Source: Pseudoalteromonas sp. UG3-2
Lineage (GTDB): Bacteria; Pseudomonadota; Gammaproteobacteria; Enterobacterales; Alteromonadaceae
Length of the DNA: 64,000 bases
Reading direction: 5' to 3'
Assembly (NCBI RefSeq): GCF_037120705.1
Contig: NZ_JAWLJU010000002.1
Span: 682,001-746,000, forward strand
In this document: one piece after another, positions 48,177 to 57,608 of the stretch
How the letters are laid out: each line of letters opens with the position of its first letter
How positions within the stretch are numbered: position 1 is the first letter of the stretch
Notes under the pieces: model-generated
Databases searched by the model: none
The model's input: the letters and a program-made list of their open reading frames with translations, nothing else
Told to the model about the DNA's origin: nothing
Made by a program: the position numbers and the translations under genes

Positions 48177-51100
48177 TTACTCTTTGCGGTTATGCGGTTG
48201 GAATGGCACTTTGACGGTTATCTCAACCCCTTCCCACTGCTCACTTTGACAACGGATCTCACCTTTAAGCAGCTGAGTAACCAGGTTATAAACAATATGC
48301 ATACCCAGACCACAGCCGCCTTGATTGCGTTTGCTGGTAACAAAAGGCTCAAACAAACTCTTTTGCATGGTTTCATTCATGCCCACGCCATTATCACGGT
48401 AAATGATGCGCCAAAAGCGTTCGTCAGCTGTCACGCGAACCATTACCGAGCCACTGGCACTGCCTTCAAAGCCATGAATAATGGAGTTATTAAATAAATT
48501 AGCCATTACTTGATAAATCGCCCCCGGATACGTGGTGAGGTTGATGTTTTTGTCGCCTTCAATGGCTAAGTGGATCTCTTTGTTTTTCGCCAGTGGTTTA
48601 AGCGAATCGAAGACATCGTGGACGTAGTCGTAAAGATTTATATCTCGCTCAGTTTCACTGGATTGATCCACGGCCACTTGTTTGAAGTTACTGATGAGGC
48701 CCTCGGCACGCTGCAAATTACGATTGATAAGTGAGTAACCTTGACGCTGTGACTCGATGGCTTGCAATAAGTCTTGTTGCTTTAAGGTTTTTGATTCTAA
48801 TTTTTCCACCACACTACTGAGGCTGTCTTCGTTATGAGAAACCGCCGTAATGGCAATACCCAGTGGGGTATTAATCTCATGAGCAACCCCGGCGACCACG
48901 ACGCCTAAAGACGCCATTTTCTCACTTTCAATCAGTTCGTCTTGGGTTTGCTTAAGCTCGAACATGGCTTGCTCTAGCTTTTGGTTTTTCTTGTAGAGCT
49001 CATCGGTGCGCATAGCAACTTTTATTTCTAACTGTTCATTCAGTGACTGCAATGCTTGTTGGTGCGCTTTTAAATCGGCGATGTCTTTTAATGCCCCAGC
49101 GATCCGTGTTGCTCTGCCATTGTCGTCACGGTCAACCACTTTGCCCCGCTCAAGTACCCATAACCAATCACCTTGATGGTCTTTAACTCTGATGGAAAGC
49201 TCATAGACTTCGCTTTTGCCATCAACACAATCGCGCAACTTTTCCTCTAAGGCAACACAGTCTTTTGGGTGCACAAATTCATACAGTTCGGTTAGTCGCA
49301 GCTTGCTCTGTTGATTAGCAAAGTTTATTCTCGGGTGAACGCTGTAGCGATAAATGTCGCCAGTGGTCACATGCCAATCCCAAAGCTCATCGCCACTGGC
49401 CCATAACGATAACTCTAAGCGCTCTTGTAGCTGAGCCATTTTTTGGTTGTCTGCTAGCACTTGCTGATAGCGCTGCTGTCTGGCACGAATAAACAGGCTA
49501 ATAGCCACAATAACAAGCAGTGCGTAGAGGGTTTTAGAGTAACCATTCCACCAAAGCGGCGCGGCAATATTTATGGTAAATTCGTGCACCGGAGATTGTA
49601 AGTTAAAGCGGTTTACTGTGTACGCTTCCACTTGGTATTGCCCAGGCTCTAGTTGTAACAAGTTAATTTGCCGGACACCGCTTGCCAGCTTTAACCACTT
49701 ATCACTCAACCCACGTACACGGTAAAAAAAGCGTAACTGCTCGGAGCCAAAATCGAGGCTAGAATACTGCAATGAAATAATATTTTGGTCATAGTTCAAT
49801 GTAATTGCCGTGGCTAACTCAGGGGCTGATTTTAATATGCCATCTGGTGTTGGAGTGAGCGGCTCTCCTACTAATTCAATGGTGGAGATCAAAATGGGCC
49901 TTGCCGTGTTTGAGACTGAGACATTTTGTGGGAAAAATTGGTTAAACCCTTTCGCCCCGCCCATGAATATTCTGCCATCGGGCGCCTTCCAAGCAGCGTT
50001 ATAATTAAATTCATGCCCTTGCACACCATCAATCGGTAAAAAGTTATCAATAGCAAAATCCATGACATTGACTCGAGTCATGCCGCCACTGGTTCCAAGC
50101 CACATGTATTCATAATCGTCATACACGAGTCCCCATACCGCTTGATTGGCTATGCCGTCGCTCTCGGTAATAGTACGAATGACTTCGAGGTTCTTATTCA
50201 GTATGGTGATCCCTGTTTCGCTCGCCACCCACACTCTGTCCCAGGGGTCTTGTGCAACCATAAAGACTAAGTTTGACCTCAGGCCTTGTTGCGTTGTTAA
50301 GTTATTAAGCTGCCCTTGTTCGTACTTAAATAGCCCTTCACCAATCGAGCCAAACCAAAGTGCTTGCCCTATTACAGTAAAAGAAGAGACATGAGAGGGG
50401 GCATTTTTGTAGCCTTCGAAAAATGGCAACAAGGTGTTGCTATTGGGGTCGTAACGCATTACCCCGAGCGTTCTGGAGCTTACAAGAATACTGCCTTGAT
50501 AATAAATGACATCATTAAAACTCAGCTCTGGGCCATTTTCTGAGTCGGGTTTTAATTTTGTAAAATCGCCACCGCTCATGTCGAACCGAATAACGCCGTC
50601 ACCTCGAGTCGTCACCCAAAGCACGCCGTCATAAATTTTAACTTGAGTAATAAAACTGCCTTTTGTCATCGATAAAGCAGGAAAAATACGATGGGCAGCA
50701 ATAAAGCTATTATTTTGATAAATATACAGTCCTGAAGAGGTGCCAATCCAAAAACGCTCATCGGCGTCCAAAGCAAAGTTACGAACATCAGGGTGACCTA
50801 AGGGCGAGTGCGGAAAGTTATGCTCACTCACATGACCAAAAGATTCACTAAGTTGACTGAAAAAGTGTAAGCCCTGAGACTCAGTGCCAATCCAGAGATC
50901 GCCGTTGCGATCACGAGTGACGCTAAGTACATTGTTATCTCTTAAGCCATCGTATTGCTCAGCACGGCGATACCAATGACGCACTACATTGCCCTGCAAA
51001 TCTAAAATATATACGCCATTATTACTTGCAACGAGCAGCTCATTGGCTCTGACTTTAAGGTCGTTAATGTTTAAATTTACCCGCTGGCTGACCTTTTTGC

Positions 51101-51863
51101 GCCATTTTACTTGTGCAAATTGGCTATCAAAACTGACTAGGTTTTCCTCAGAATCGATTAAAAACATCCGCTCTGCAGCACTAACCAAGCGTTTAAAGTC
51201 TCCTGCTAATAACAACTCACTGCCTACTTTTTGCTTGGGTTGCTTAATCAAGCCTTTGCTATTGAGGTAGAAATAGGCGTCGCTTGTTTGTTGTACTTGA
51301 CGGACAAACTTGCCGTCAAGATAGAGCTTTTCAGGCACTAAATTACTCTGATCGACTAGGTAGGCCTCTCCCTCTTCGGTAGAAACGGTTACCGACTCAC
51401 CAAAACAATCTAAGTGTTTTACCCTATCTGAGTTTATCGCCTCGTGATGAGTGGCCAAGAGGGATTGAAAAGTGCCGGCTTGGGTGTCGTACATACTCAG
51501 ACCGGTGCTTGTGCCTATCCAAATAAAACGGTCGCTATGACACAGTGCAGTAATAAAGCCGCCAGATAAATTGGATTTAGAGTTTTGCTTAACCGGAAAA
51601 TGCACAAATTCATGACCATCAAATCGATTAAGCCCCGCCTGTGTCCCCACCCAGATGTAGCCCAGCTGATCTTGACTTATTGCGGTTACGGTAACTTGGC
51701 TGAGACCTGAGTTATAGTCATACCTGCGCATGACTTGTGCCGTATCGTTAAAGCTAGGGACGCTCACTGCCATTGCTCCTGTTGGCAACAACAAAGCCAG
51801 ATAAACAATTAGGCCGGTAAAATTAAAAGTGAGGTTAAGGCGCATCAAGGGTTGCATAGACAC
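48177..51863 (-). CDS. Two-component sensor kinase with periplasmic beta-propeller (Reg_prop/Y_Y_Y) domains
   Basis: Sensor of 1228 residues. A signal sequence or anchor (about 9-33) is followed by some 700 residues of two-component regulator propeller repeats (recurrent phrases such as LGYIWVGTQAGLNRFDG, GDLWIGTESQGLHFF and DRVWVASETGITIL). Next come a Y_Y_Y domain (about 690-770, ending QYQVEAYTVNRFN), a membrane segment near 785-805, a PAS domain (about 840-945), a long coiled coil, a His-box AGVAHEINTPLG and an ATPase domain (VMANLFNNSIIHGF, DNGVGMNE, GCGLGMHIV). No receiver or AraC domain is fused, unlike the Bacteroides hybrids, and no response regulator lies next to it. Such sensors often detect polysaccharides or organic nutrients. 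Confidence 0.9.
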   Translation of the reverse strand: MSMQPLMRLNLTFNFTGLIVYLALLLPTGAMAVSVPSFNDTAQVMRRYDYNSGLSQVTVTAISQDQLGYIWVGTQAGLNRFDGHEFVHFPVKQNSKSNLSGGFITALCHSDRFIWIGTSTGLSMYDTQAGTFQSLLATHHEAINSDRVKHLDCFGESVTVSTEEGEAYLVDQSNLVPEKLYLDGKFVRQVQQTSDAYFYLNSKGLIKQPKQKVGSELLLAGDFKRLVSAAERMFLIDSEENLVSFDSQFAQVKWRKKVSQRVNLNINDLKVRANELLVASNNGVYILDLQGNVVRHWYRRAEQYDGLRDNNVLSVTRDRNGDLWIGTESQGLHFFSQLSESFGHVSEHNFPHSPLGHPDVRNFALDADERFWIGTSSGLYIYQNNSFIAAHRIFPALSMTKGSFITQVKIYDGVLWVTTRGDGVIRFDMSGGDFTKLKPDSENGPELSFNDVIYYQGSILVSSRTLGVMRYDPNSNTLLPFFEGYKNAPSHVSSFTVIGQALWFGSIGEGLFKYEQGQLNNLTTQQGLRSNLVFMVAQDPWDRVWVASETGITILNKNLEVIRTITESDGIANQAVWGLVYDDYEYMWLGTSGGMTRVNVMDFAIDNFLPIDGVQGHEFNYNAAWKAPDGRIFMGGAKGFNQFFPQNVSVSNTARPILISTIELVGEPLTPTPDGILKSAPELATAITLNYDQNIISLQYSSLDFGSEQLRFFYRVRGLSDKWLKLASGVRQINLLQLEPGQYQVEAYTVNRFNLQSPVHEFTINIAAPLWWNGYSKTLYALLVIVAISLFIRARQQRYQQVLADNQKMAQLQERLELSLWASGDELWDWHVTTGDIYRYSVHPRINFANQQSKLRLTELYEFVHPKDCVALEEKLRDCVDGKSEVYELSIRVKDHQGDWLWVLERGKVVDRDDNGRATRIAGALKDIADLKAHQQALQSLNEQLEIKVAMRTDELYKKNQKLEQAMFELKQTQDELIESEKMASLGVVVAGVAHEINTPLGIAITAVSHNEDSLSSVVEKLESKTLKQQDLLQAIESQRQGYSLINRNLQRAEGLISNFKQVAVDQSSETERDINLYDYVHDVFDSLKPLAKNKEIHLAIEGDKNINLTTYPGAIYQVMANLFNNSIIHGFEGSASGSVMVRVTADERFWRIIYRDNGVGMNETMQKSLFEPFVTSKRNQGGCGLGMHIVYNLVTQLLKGEIRCQSEQWEGVEITVKVPFQPHNRKE

Positions 51864-52327
51864 AAACTATTCGGCTGCATTAGTTCAAATATAGCAAAGC
51901 AAAATAGGAACGTTAGGTTATCTTGATTGCGTTGGGTGATTGCGTTGCCGACATTCACTTTCATAGAGCCGCAACAGTATTTTGCACCTCAGACTAATGC
52001 GACTATTATTCTCCGTTAGGGGTTAACCCGACTCACTCAAAAGGCTTAGTCCTGAACTGCAACAGATCTCTCGGTTAGGTTTGAGTTTTGGGTATCTTAT
52101 TTAAGCCAGATAACTTTGGGTTACTGGAGTAAGTTTTATTGAGTGTCCTGTTTAAGCCTTATTCAAGTCTTAATTCCTCGTCGTTTGATTCCATTTACTC
52201 TTCAAAGATTAGCTTATCTCCCTTTTTAAATGTTAAATAAAAATACAAATATAAACATTTTATTGACACAAAAGTTACAGATATGCACTATCAGCTTGAA
52301 TAAACTTAATCCACACGGAATTACGAT
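51864..52327. other. Intergenic region before the NPP1-like gene
   Basis: No gene supported in 464 bases between divergent genes. A TTGACA at 52262-52267 is the best -35 candidate for the secreted-protein gene, though no good -10 follows at 17 bases. The stretch just before it is very A+T rich. Confidence 0.5.
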
Positions 52328-53113
52328 ATGAAATCAAAACTAGCCTGCTTAGCTGTAACTGTTTTAAGTAGTAACACAGTACTTGCTGAAGACTTTATTC
52401 CTCTTGATCAAGCTTTACCGCCCAGCTACGTCATAAATGGTACCGAGCCTGTGTTTGACTTTGATAAAGATGGTTGTTTGCCCGCTGGGGCCATTAGTCG
52501 AACTGGTAAACAAAACAGTGGCGAGCCAATTGGAGGTTCTATCACTAGAGACTGCCGCTACGAAAGTTTATTGGCCAGATCTAACACCTACCATAGATAT
52601 GCATGCCATGAAAATGACCAAGGCCAGTTCTGCGGCCATCTGTATGAGCTTTACTTTGAAAAAGATCAAGCCTTACATTTCTTTGGTGGTGGACACAGGC
52701 ACGACGTGGAAACCGTAGCGATATGGACACACGACGGCATTGTAACCCACGGCAGCGTTAGTGCGCATGGCACCCTTGAGACTAAACCCAGATCACAACT
52801 TCCTATGGAAAATGGCCATTTAAAGGTCGTTTACCACAAAGATGGCATTCTGACGCATGCATTTAGGTTTGCTAAACCTGGCGAGGCAGCAGAAAATACT
52901 TATAACCGTTTTGTTACCCCTACCATTGTAAGTTGGTATGAAATGACCGGCGATGGGATCAGTAATCAAGGGATGCGAGATAGGCTCAACCAATTTTCAT
53001 ATGGATCGGCGAGTTTTAAAATCCGTGACGGGGTTTTTATTCGTCAACTTAATAACGCCAAGCCTGCAAGCTACCCAACTTTTACCCAGCAGGATGCGTT
53101 GAACTCTCAATAA
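52328..53113 (+). CDS. Secreted NPP1 family (necrosis- and ethylene-inducing-like) protein
   Basis: Exported protein of 261 residues. The signal peptide covers 1-20, with cleavage after TVLA. The mature part has the family hallmarks: VFDFDKDGCLPAGAISRTGKQN at about 42-63 (read in pieces DFDKDGC and AGAISR), the central heptapeptide region GHRHDVE at 122-128 (family consensus GHRHDWE) followed by TVAIW, and four cysteines at 50, 76, 93 and 102 able to form disulfides. In plant-pathogen NLPs this motif supplies metal ligands (here His123, Asp126, Glu128) and the protein damages eudicot membranes by binding sphingolipids. A marine bacterial role is unknown. The Trp-to-Val change in the heptapeptide is notable. 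Confidence 0.85.
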   Translation: MKSKLACLAVTVLSSNTVLAEDFIPLDQALPPSYVINGTEPVFDFDKDGCLPAGAISRTGKQNSGEPIGGSITRDCRYESLLARSNTYHRYACHENDQGQFCGHLYELYFEKDQALHFFGGGHRHDVETVAIWTHDGIVTHGSVSAHGTLETKPRSQLPMENGHLKVVYHKDGILTHAFRFAKPGEAAENTYNRFVTPTIVSWYEMTGDGISNQGMRDRLNQFSYGSASFKIRDGVFIRQLNNAKPASYPTFTQQDALNSQ

Positions 53114-53211
53114 CGTATGGGTGATGCAGCGAATTACGCTGCTTCACAGCACAACTTCTAGCAAGCCATATTTCACACTCGTACCCTCTTTTAAATGCCA
53201 TAAATAATCGT

Positions 53212-53582
53212 AGACACCCACCCAAATTTATCAGGACACCCACTTAAATTTATTAAGGACATCCACCTAAAATTTGTCAGGACACCCACTTAAATTTGTA
53301 AAAATCTGTCAGGACATCCACCCAAATTTGCAAGGACACCCACCTAAAATTTATAAGGACACCCACCCAAATTTGTAAGAACAGCTACCTAAATTTTTTA
53401 AGGACACCCACCCCAAAGTTTTGTCAGCAAGGTGTCACTCATCATATTGATATTGACAAACTTAAGCCAGATGGCCTTGTTGCAATTAAAAATTTGTCAG
53501 GACACCCACTTAAATTTGTAAAAATCTGTCAGGACATCCACCCAAATTTGCAAGGACACCCACCCCAAAGTTTTGTCAGCAA
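53212..53582. repeat. Array of 12 AGGACACCCACC-type repeats with segmental duplication
   Basis: A degenerate unit of 21-23 bp, AGGACACCCACCTAAATTTGT-like, starts at 53212, 53233, 53256, 53279, 53311, 53333, 53356, 53378, 53401, 53499, 53531 and 53553; two intervals are 32 bp because of an inserted AAAAATCTGTC. The block 53269-53344 recurs at 53489-53564, and 53400-53488 recurs at 53552-53640 with two or three mismatches. The 624-base interval 53114-53737 has no supported gene. Similar GGGTGTCC-type repeats occur near REP-associated transposases in marine gammaproteobacteria, as I recall; none is visible here. Confidence 0.85.
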
Positions 53583-53669
53583 GGTGTCACTCATCATATT
53601 GATATTGACAAACTTAAACCAGATGGCCATGTTGCAATTAAGGAAATTAGCTTCACAGAGCTATTTTAG
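53583..53669 (+). pseudogene. Possible C-terminal remnant of an unknown gene
   Basis: The frame starting GGT at 53583 encodes 28 residues (GVTHHIDIDKLKPDG then HVAIKEISFTELF) and a stop at 53667. It has the composition of a real protein tail. The same segment occurs 152 bases upstream, where it runs into repeat sequence. I do not recognise the parent protein. It may be the end of a gene destroyed by expansion of the repeats, or just chance. Confidence 0.3.
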
Positions 53670-53737
53670 CTGCTCTTTATAGGTAACTTGCTTGAACAAC
53701 TAATTCACCGGTTAAGACCAGCTAAAATAATTAATCA

Positions 53738-55582
53738 TCACTGCAAGTCAAAATGACTGTGGATCCCTGAGCCATGCAGCAGCTCGTACTTTTCTAGTTT
53801 TCCTGCTTCTAGTGTGACTAGACTGATGGCAGAGTCAGACACCAAGTAACCTTGTGTGCCGTGGGAGGAGTTATGTTTGCTTACTTTCAGCTGCCAACGT
53901 TTGGTGAATAAATTAAGCGGACTGTATTTGGCATACAAAATGGTATCTAGCTTATCTAGGACTCGGATCAACGATTTTGGAAACTCATTTTTTATCCCCG
54001 AGGCCGTAAGCTGCCAAATACGGTTGTCATGGCGACCAAAACGCGCCTGCACGGAAAAACAAAACGAATAGTGCACATCGCCAGAGAGAATAATGGTCTC
54101 TTTTGGCGTGTCGGCACGTTTGAAGATCTCGATAAGCTTTTTCGCGGCTCCCTCATGAGCCATCCAGTTTTCAACATCCACCACCAAAGGATCGCCACAG
54201 GCATTAAACACCGCTTGAATGGTTTCGATGGCTTTAACACCAAACACTGGTGCAGGACTCACCATAAGTACCGCACTGTGATCAATGAGGGTTTCTTGCA
54301 GCTCCATCAGCATTTCCCAGTCCATTAAACCACTGGGCTCGTTAAAGTCTTGCTCATTGCGCCAACGGTGTGTTCGAGTGTCTAACACCACCACTTTTGG
54401 AAAAGTATCTAAACAGTAATGCCACTGGCCAAAGCGGCGCACTTGTTTGTCAAACGCAGTAAACGCCCAGCGATTGTCTTGCAAGCTGTTACGAAACCCC
54501 TGCTTTAACTCACCGGTGGCCGCCAACGCATCATTGCCCATGCCTTGAAATAACCAATAACTGATCAAACCATTACTGATAATCCGAGTGCTGACCTTGT
54601 GATTGGCAATGGCTTGCTCCCACTTCGCCGTCAGGTTCCAGTCATCGGTGACATCGTGGTCGTCAAACATCATTAGCACCGGAACGTTCGCGCATAGGCG
54701 CTCGGCGGCTGGTAACGTCTCGATGAAGTCTAGTATGGCTTCTCGCTCACTATTAAAGATAGCCCGCAACTTAGCATTGCCACCGTCATAATTGAGAGCA
54801 TCGAGGTTGACTAGCTGCCAAGCCAAATGCGAGAAGTTAAGCAAGTAACAAGCAACAAACTCTTCAAAAAAGATTAAGTGATTGTATGCCTTAACACTAG
54901 AAAAGTGCGGCTCGTCTTTACGTAACCAATAACTGGGCGATAATTTAGAGCGATCTTGCCACGGCGTTTTGGGTAAATAATGGTGGCGCTGATATAACTG
55001 CGCCTGCTGATCTTCTGGCAGTGCTAAGTTAAGGGGCTCTTCTGGGTAAAGGCCTAAGCGTTCAATCAGCTGCCTAATTGCCAACAGCATGGCCCCTGCG
55101 ACATCATCGGCATAAATCTGATCGCCAGAAAAAATACATAAGTCAGCCCCTATTTCACCTAGCTCGCGTTGCTGCGACTGCCACTTATCAGCCGTATGCA
55201 GGCTGTCTTTACTGTGATGGTGAGGGTTTCTGCATGAGCCATGCAGTACTTGTTCAATGTTGTTTGGCACTGCAAAACTCAAACTTTGTTGATCGTACAT
55301 AAGGTAGTCAGGTTGGTAAGCCTCATCATCCACTACCAACAAATAGCGCAGTAACTTGCCATCGGGTAAGGGCTTGGAACTGGTGACTAATACAAAGTGC
55401 AAAAAGCAAGCTTCACCTAAGCGAAAGGTTTCCACGGCGCATTCGGTTTTAGCATCGGCAATCACCACATCCAGTGACACCGGCTTACACGTTACCAGCT
55501 GAATACAAACCTTAGCAGCTTCGACCCGACGTAACATCGGGCCCATTAAGACCTTAGGTAACTGCTTAAGCTGGGCTGCCAT
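53738..55582 (-). CDS. PhoD-like alkaline phosphatase / metallophosphatase family protein
   Basis: Binuclear metallophosphatase of 614 residues. Metal motifs are visible: FSGDQIYADD (about 155-165), MMFDDHDVTDDWN near 308-320, and LSGDVHYSFCFSV (about 495). The region around GSCRNPHHHSKDS matches the PhoD core. There is no TAT signal, unlike secreted PhoD, so this is the cytoplasmic branch; the first 120 residues form an uncharacterised N-terminal domain. It overlaps the upstream tatD by 17 bases and so belongs to that operon. Confidence 0.82.
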   Translation of the reverse strand: MAAQLKQLPKVLMGPMLRRVEAAKVCIQLVTCKPVSLDVVIADAKTECAVETFRLGEACFLHFVLVTSSKPLPDGKLLRYLLVVDDEAYQPDYLMYDQQSLSFAVPNNIEQVLHGSCRNPHHHSKDSLHTADKWQSQQRELGEIGADLCIFSGDQIYADDVAGAMLLAIRQLIERLGLYPEEPLNLALPEDQQAQLYQRHHYLPKTPWQDRSKLSPSYWLRKDEPHFSSVKAYNHLIFFEEFVACYLLNFSHLAWQLVNLDALNYDGGNAKLRAIFNSEREAILDFIETLPAAERLCANVPVLMMFDDHDVTDDWNLTAKWEQAIANHKVSTRIISNGLISYWLFQGMGNDALAATGELKQGFRNSLQDNRWAFTAFDKQVRRFGQWHYCLDTFPKVVVLDTRTHRWRNEQDFNEPSGLMDWEMLMELQETLIDHSAVLMVSPAPVFGVKAIETIQAVFNACGDPLVVDVENWMAHEGAAKKLIEIFKRADTPKETIILSGDVHYSFCFSVQARFGRHDNRIWQLTASGIKNEFPKSLIRVLDKLDTILYAKYSPLNLFTKRWQLKVSKHNSSHGTQGYLVSDSAISLVTLEAGKLEKYELLHGSGIHSHFDLQ

Positions 55583-56360
55583 GTTGGCGCTTTACCAAGT
55601 TAAATAGGTTATAAAAGTTTTCTGTGGTTTGCTGTGCCAGCTGTTTGTAACTTAAGCCTTTTAATTCAGAAATATAATACGCCACATCTTGAACGTAAGC
55701 AGGCTGATTGGTTTTGCCACGATGTGGCACTGGTGCCAAATACGGTGAGTCGGTTTCAATCAACAGTCGGTCCATGGGCAATTGCTTAACCACTTCTTTT
55801 AGCTCTGTGGCATTTTTGAAGGTAACAATGCCCGAAATGGAAATATAAAAGCCCATATCAATGGCTTGCTTGGCCATATCCCAGTCTTCGGTAAAGCAAT
55901 GCAGCACGCCACCGCAGTTTTCAGCGTTGTGGGCGCGCATAATATCAAGGGTATCGGCCTTGGCATCACGGGTATGGATGATCAAAGGTTTTTGCAGCTC
56001 ATTGGCTATATCTATATGCCCAGCAAAACTTTGCTGCTGCACTTGATGGGTGTCTTTAGCGTAGTAATAATCAAGCCCTGTCTCGCCAACCGCGACCACT
56101 TTATCGTACGCGGCCAATTGGCGTAACTTATCCACATCTAACTGATCTTTTTGATCCAGTGGGTGGACGCCACAGGACGCCGAAACGTCATCAAACTGGC
56201 TGATTTTCTCGAGCATATCGGGAAACTGTTCCAGCGTTACGCTAACACACAAAAAGTGTTCTACCTGTTTTTGTCTCGCATTGGCTAGCACTTGTTCTAA
56301 GCTTAAGCCTAGCTTATCAAAATCGAGTCTGTCTAAATGACAATGAGAGTCTACTATCAT
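55566..56360 (-). CDS. ycfH: TatD-family metal-dependent deoxyribonuclease (YcfH-like)
   Basis: Cytoplasmic TIM-barrel hydrolase of 264 residues with metal motif MIVDSHCHLDRL (His6, His8), glutamate in VAVGETGLDYYY, HTRDA, CFTED and the final metal aspartate in LIETDSPYLAPVPHRG. The best-matching group is YcfH/TatD, implicated in 3'-5' DNA or D-aminoacyl-tRNA turnover. Its position after pilZ in the tmk-holB cluster is the usual place of ycfH. Confidence 0.92.
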   Translation of the reverse strand: MIVDSHCHLDRLDFDKLGLSLEQVLANARQKQVEHFLCVSVTLEQFPDMLEKISQFDDVSASCGVHPLDQKDQLDVDKLRQLAAYDKVVAVGETGLDYYYAKDTHQVQQQSFAGHIDIANELQKPLIIHTRDAKADTLDIMRAHNAENCGGVLHCFTEDWDMAKQAIDMGFYISISGIVTFKNATELKEVVKQLPMDRLLIETDSPYLAPVPHRGKTNQPAYVQDVAYYISELKGLSYKQLAQQTTENFYNLFNLVKRQHGSPA

Positions 56361-56367
56361 ACTGGCT

Positions 56368-56691
56368 CTACATGGTGTAAGTGGGTTTATCTGAGTGCAA
56401 CATGCTACCCAGAAGCTTATTAATTTTATCGTTTAGTGCCGGCGCGTCTTTAAAAGCGACACCCACACCAGGCGGATTGGAATTTTGTGCACCTTGAGGT
56501 GTAAGCCAAGCCACTTCGACCTCTACCTCGTCCGCTTCTAAGGCATCGGGTAAAGTCACCCGCAACGTCAGTGGCTGCCCCATTTCAAAGTGGCCGTTGG
56601 ATTTAATAAACATGCCGCCCGACTTTAAAAACGGCATATAACAGCGATATAACTCATCTAAATCTTCAAAGTCTGCAAGTAGCGCTTGCAT
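56368..56691 (-). CDS. pilZ: PilZ domain protein (type IV pilus assembly PilZ-like)
   Basis: Small protein of 107 residues made of one PilZ beta-barrel: LYRCYMPFLKSGGMFI at 15-30 and LTLRVTLPD and EVAWLTPQG later. It lacks the c-di-GMP motif RxxxR and N/DxSxxG; GGMFIKSNG takes the place of the second motif. This agrees with the non-binding PilZ proper, which acts in type IV pilus assembly. The holB-pilZ order is the same as in Pseudomonas. Confidence 0.88.
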   Translation of the reverse strand: MQALLADFEDLDELYRCYMPFLKSGGMFIKSNGHFEMGQPLTLRVTLPDALEADEVEVEVAWLTPQGAQNSNPPGVGVAFKDAPALNDKINKLLGSMLHSDKPTYTM

Positions 56692-56702
56692 AGGTCACCT
56701 CT

Positions 56703-57608
56703 TTACAGCAGTTTTTGCAAGATAAATAACAACTTAGAAATACTTAAGTGTTGATTTAACCCTAACACATTTTTTTGCTCGTACATAAAACGATGCACGC
56801 TTTCCACTAGGCTTTGATAGCCGCTAAAGTCTATGCTGTTATCATGCATGAGTGCTTTTTGCACACGATTAAGCACAAAACGGGCAAACACTTCGCTCAA
56901 GTCATTGTTTTTGAGAAGTATCTTTTCTACGACATCGGCGCTTTCTGGGGTTAATTGAATCGCGGCTTGATACAAGCTTGTGATCTCATCAAAGCGCTCT
57001 TGCTGGTGCCACTTGGCTACCATTAGTGGCTGGCGTGCGAACTCACTAAACCACGGATAATCGCAAGCAATGCCTTGCTGAGTTAACCACTGCTGTGCCT
57101 GTTCGTGGGTGGGAGAATGCATCACCACTTTATTACAACGGCTTAAAATCGTTGCAGGCAGCTTGCTGTCGTCGTCACTGGTGATGATCAAGTAGCGACC
57201 AGGGTTGGGCTCTTCCAAGGTTTTTAACAGTGCATTGGCGGCAGAATGCGTCATTAAGTGCCCTTGCTCAATTAACGCCACTTTATTGCCGCCCTGCTGC
57301 GCCGAATGATTAGCAAAATCACTGATTTCACGAATTTCATCAACGCCAATGGATTTGCCTTCGCTCGCCACCAGCAACTTATCGGGGTGGTTTCCTGAGC
57401 GGTTCAAAGAACAAGACTTACACTGGCCACAAGGGGTAATACCATTTGGCTGCAGGCATAATAACCCCTCACTGAGATGCTCAGCAAGCAAGGCTTTTCC
57501 TACCCCTACTTTACCCGAAATCAGTTGAGCATGGTGCAGCCGACCACTGTTTTTGGCCGCATTTAAATAATCTAAGCTTGCTTGATGCCATGCTGGTGTA
57601 TCGCGCAT
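56703..57608 (-). CDS. holB: DNA polymerase III delta' subunit
   Basis: Clamp-loader subunit of 301 residues (E. coli 334). P-loop-like GKVGVGKALLAEHL, a zinc module with cysteines in CLQPNGITPCGQCKSC, sensor-like ALLKTLEEPNPG and the ILSRCNKV arginine-finger motif are visible. Its ATG shares one base with the tmk stop (TAATG). It continues into pilZ 11 bases later. Confidence 0.93.
   Translation of the reverse strand: MRDTPAWHQASLDYLNAAKNSGRLHHAQLISGKVGVGKALLAEHLSEGLLCLQPNGITPCGQCKSCSLNRSGNHPDKLLVASEGKSIGVDEIREISDFANHSAQQGGNKVALIEQGHLMTHSAANALLKTLEEPNPGRYLIITSDDDSKLPATILSRCNKVVMHSPTHEQAQQWLTQQGIACDYPWFSEFARQPLMVAKWHQQERFDEITSLYQAAIQLTPESADVVEKILLKNNDLSEVFARFVLNRVQKALMHDNSIDFSGYQSLVESVHRFMYEQKNVLGLNQHLSISKLLFILQKLL

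Noticed and set aside
53212..53582. CRISPR array
   Set aside because: Units are contiguous and degenerate, with a 21-23 bp period, no unique spacers and no cas genes.
53494..53682. Plus-strand 62-codon frame inside the repeat array
   Set aside because: It consists of translated repeat units and is out of frame with the plausible coding remnant.
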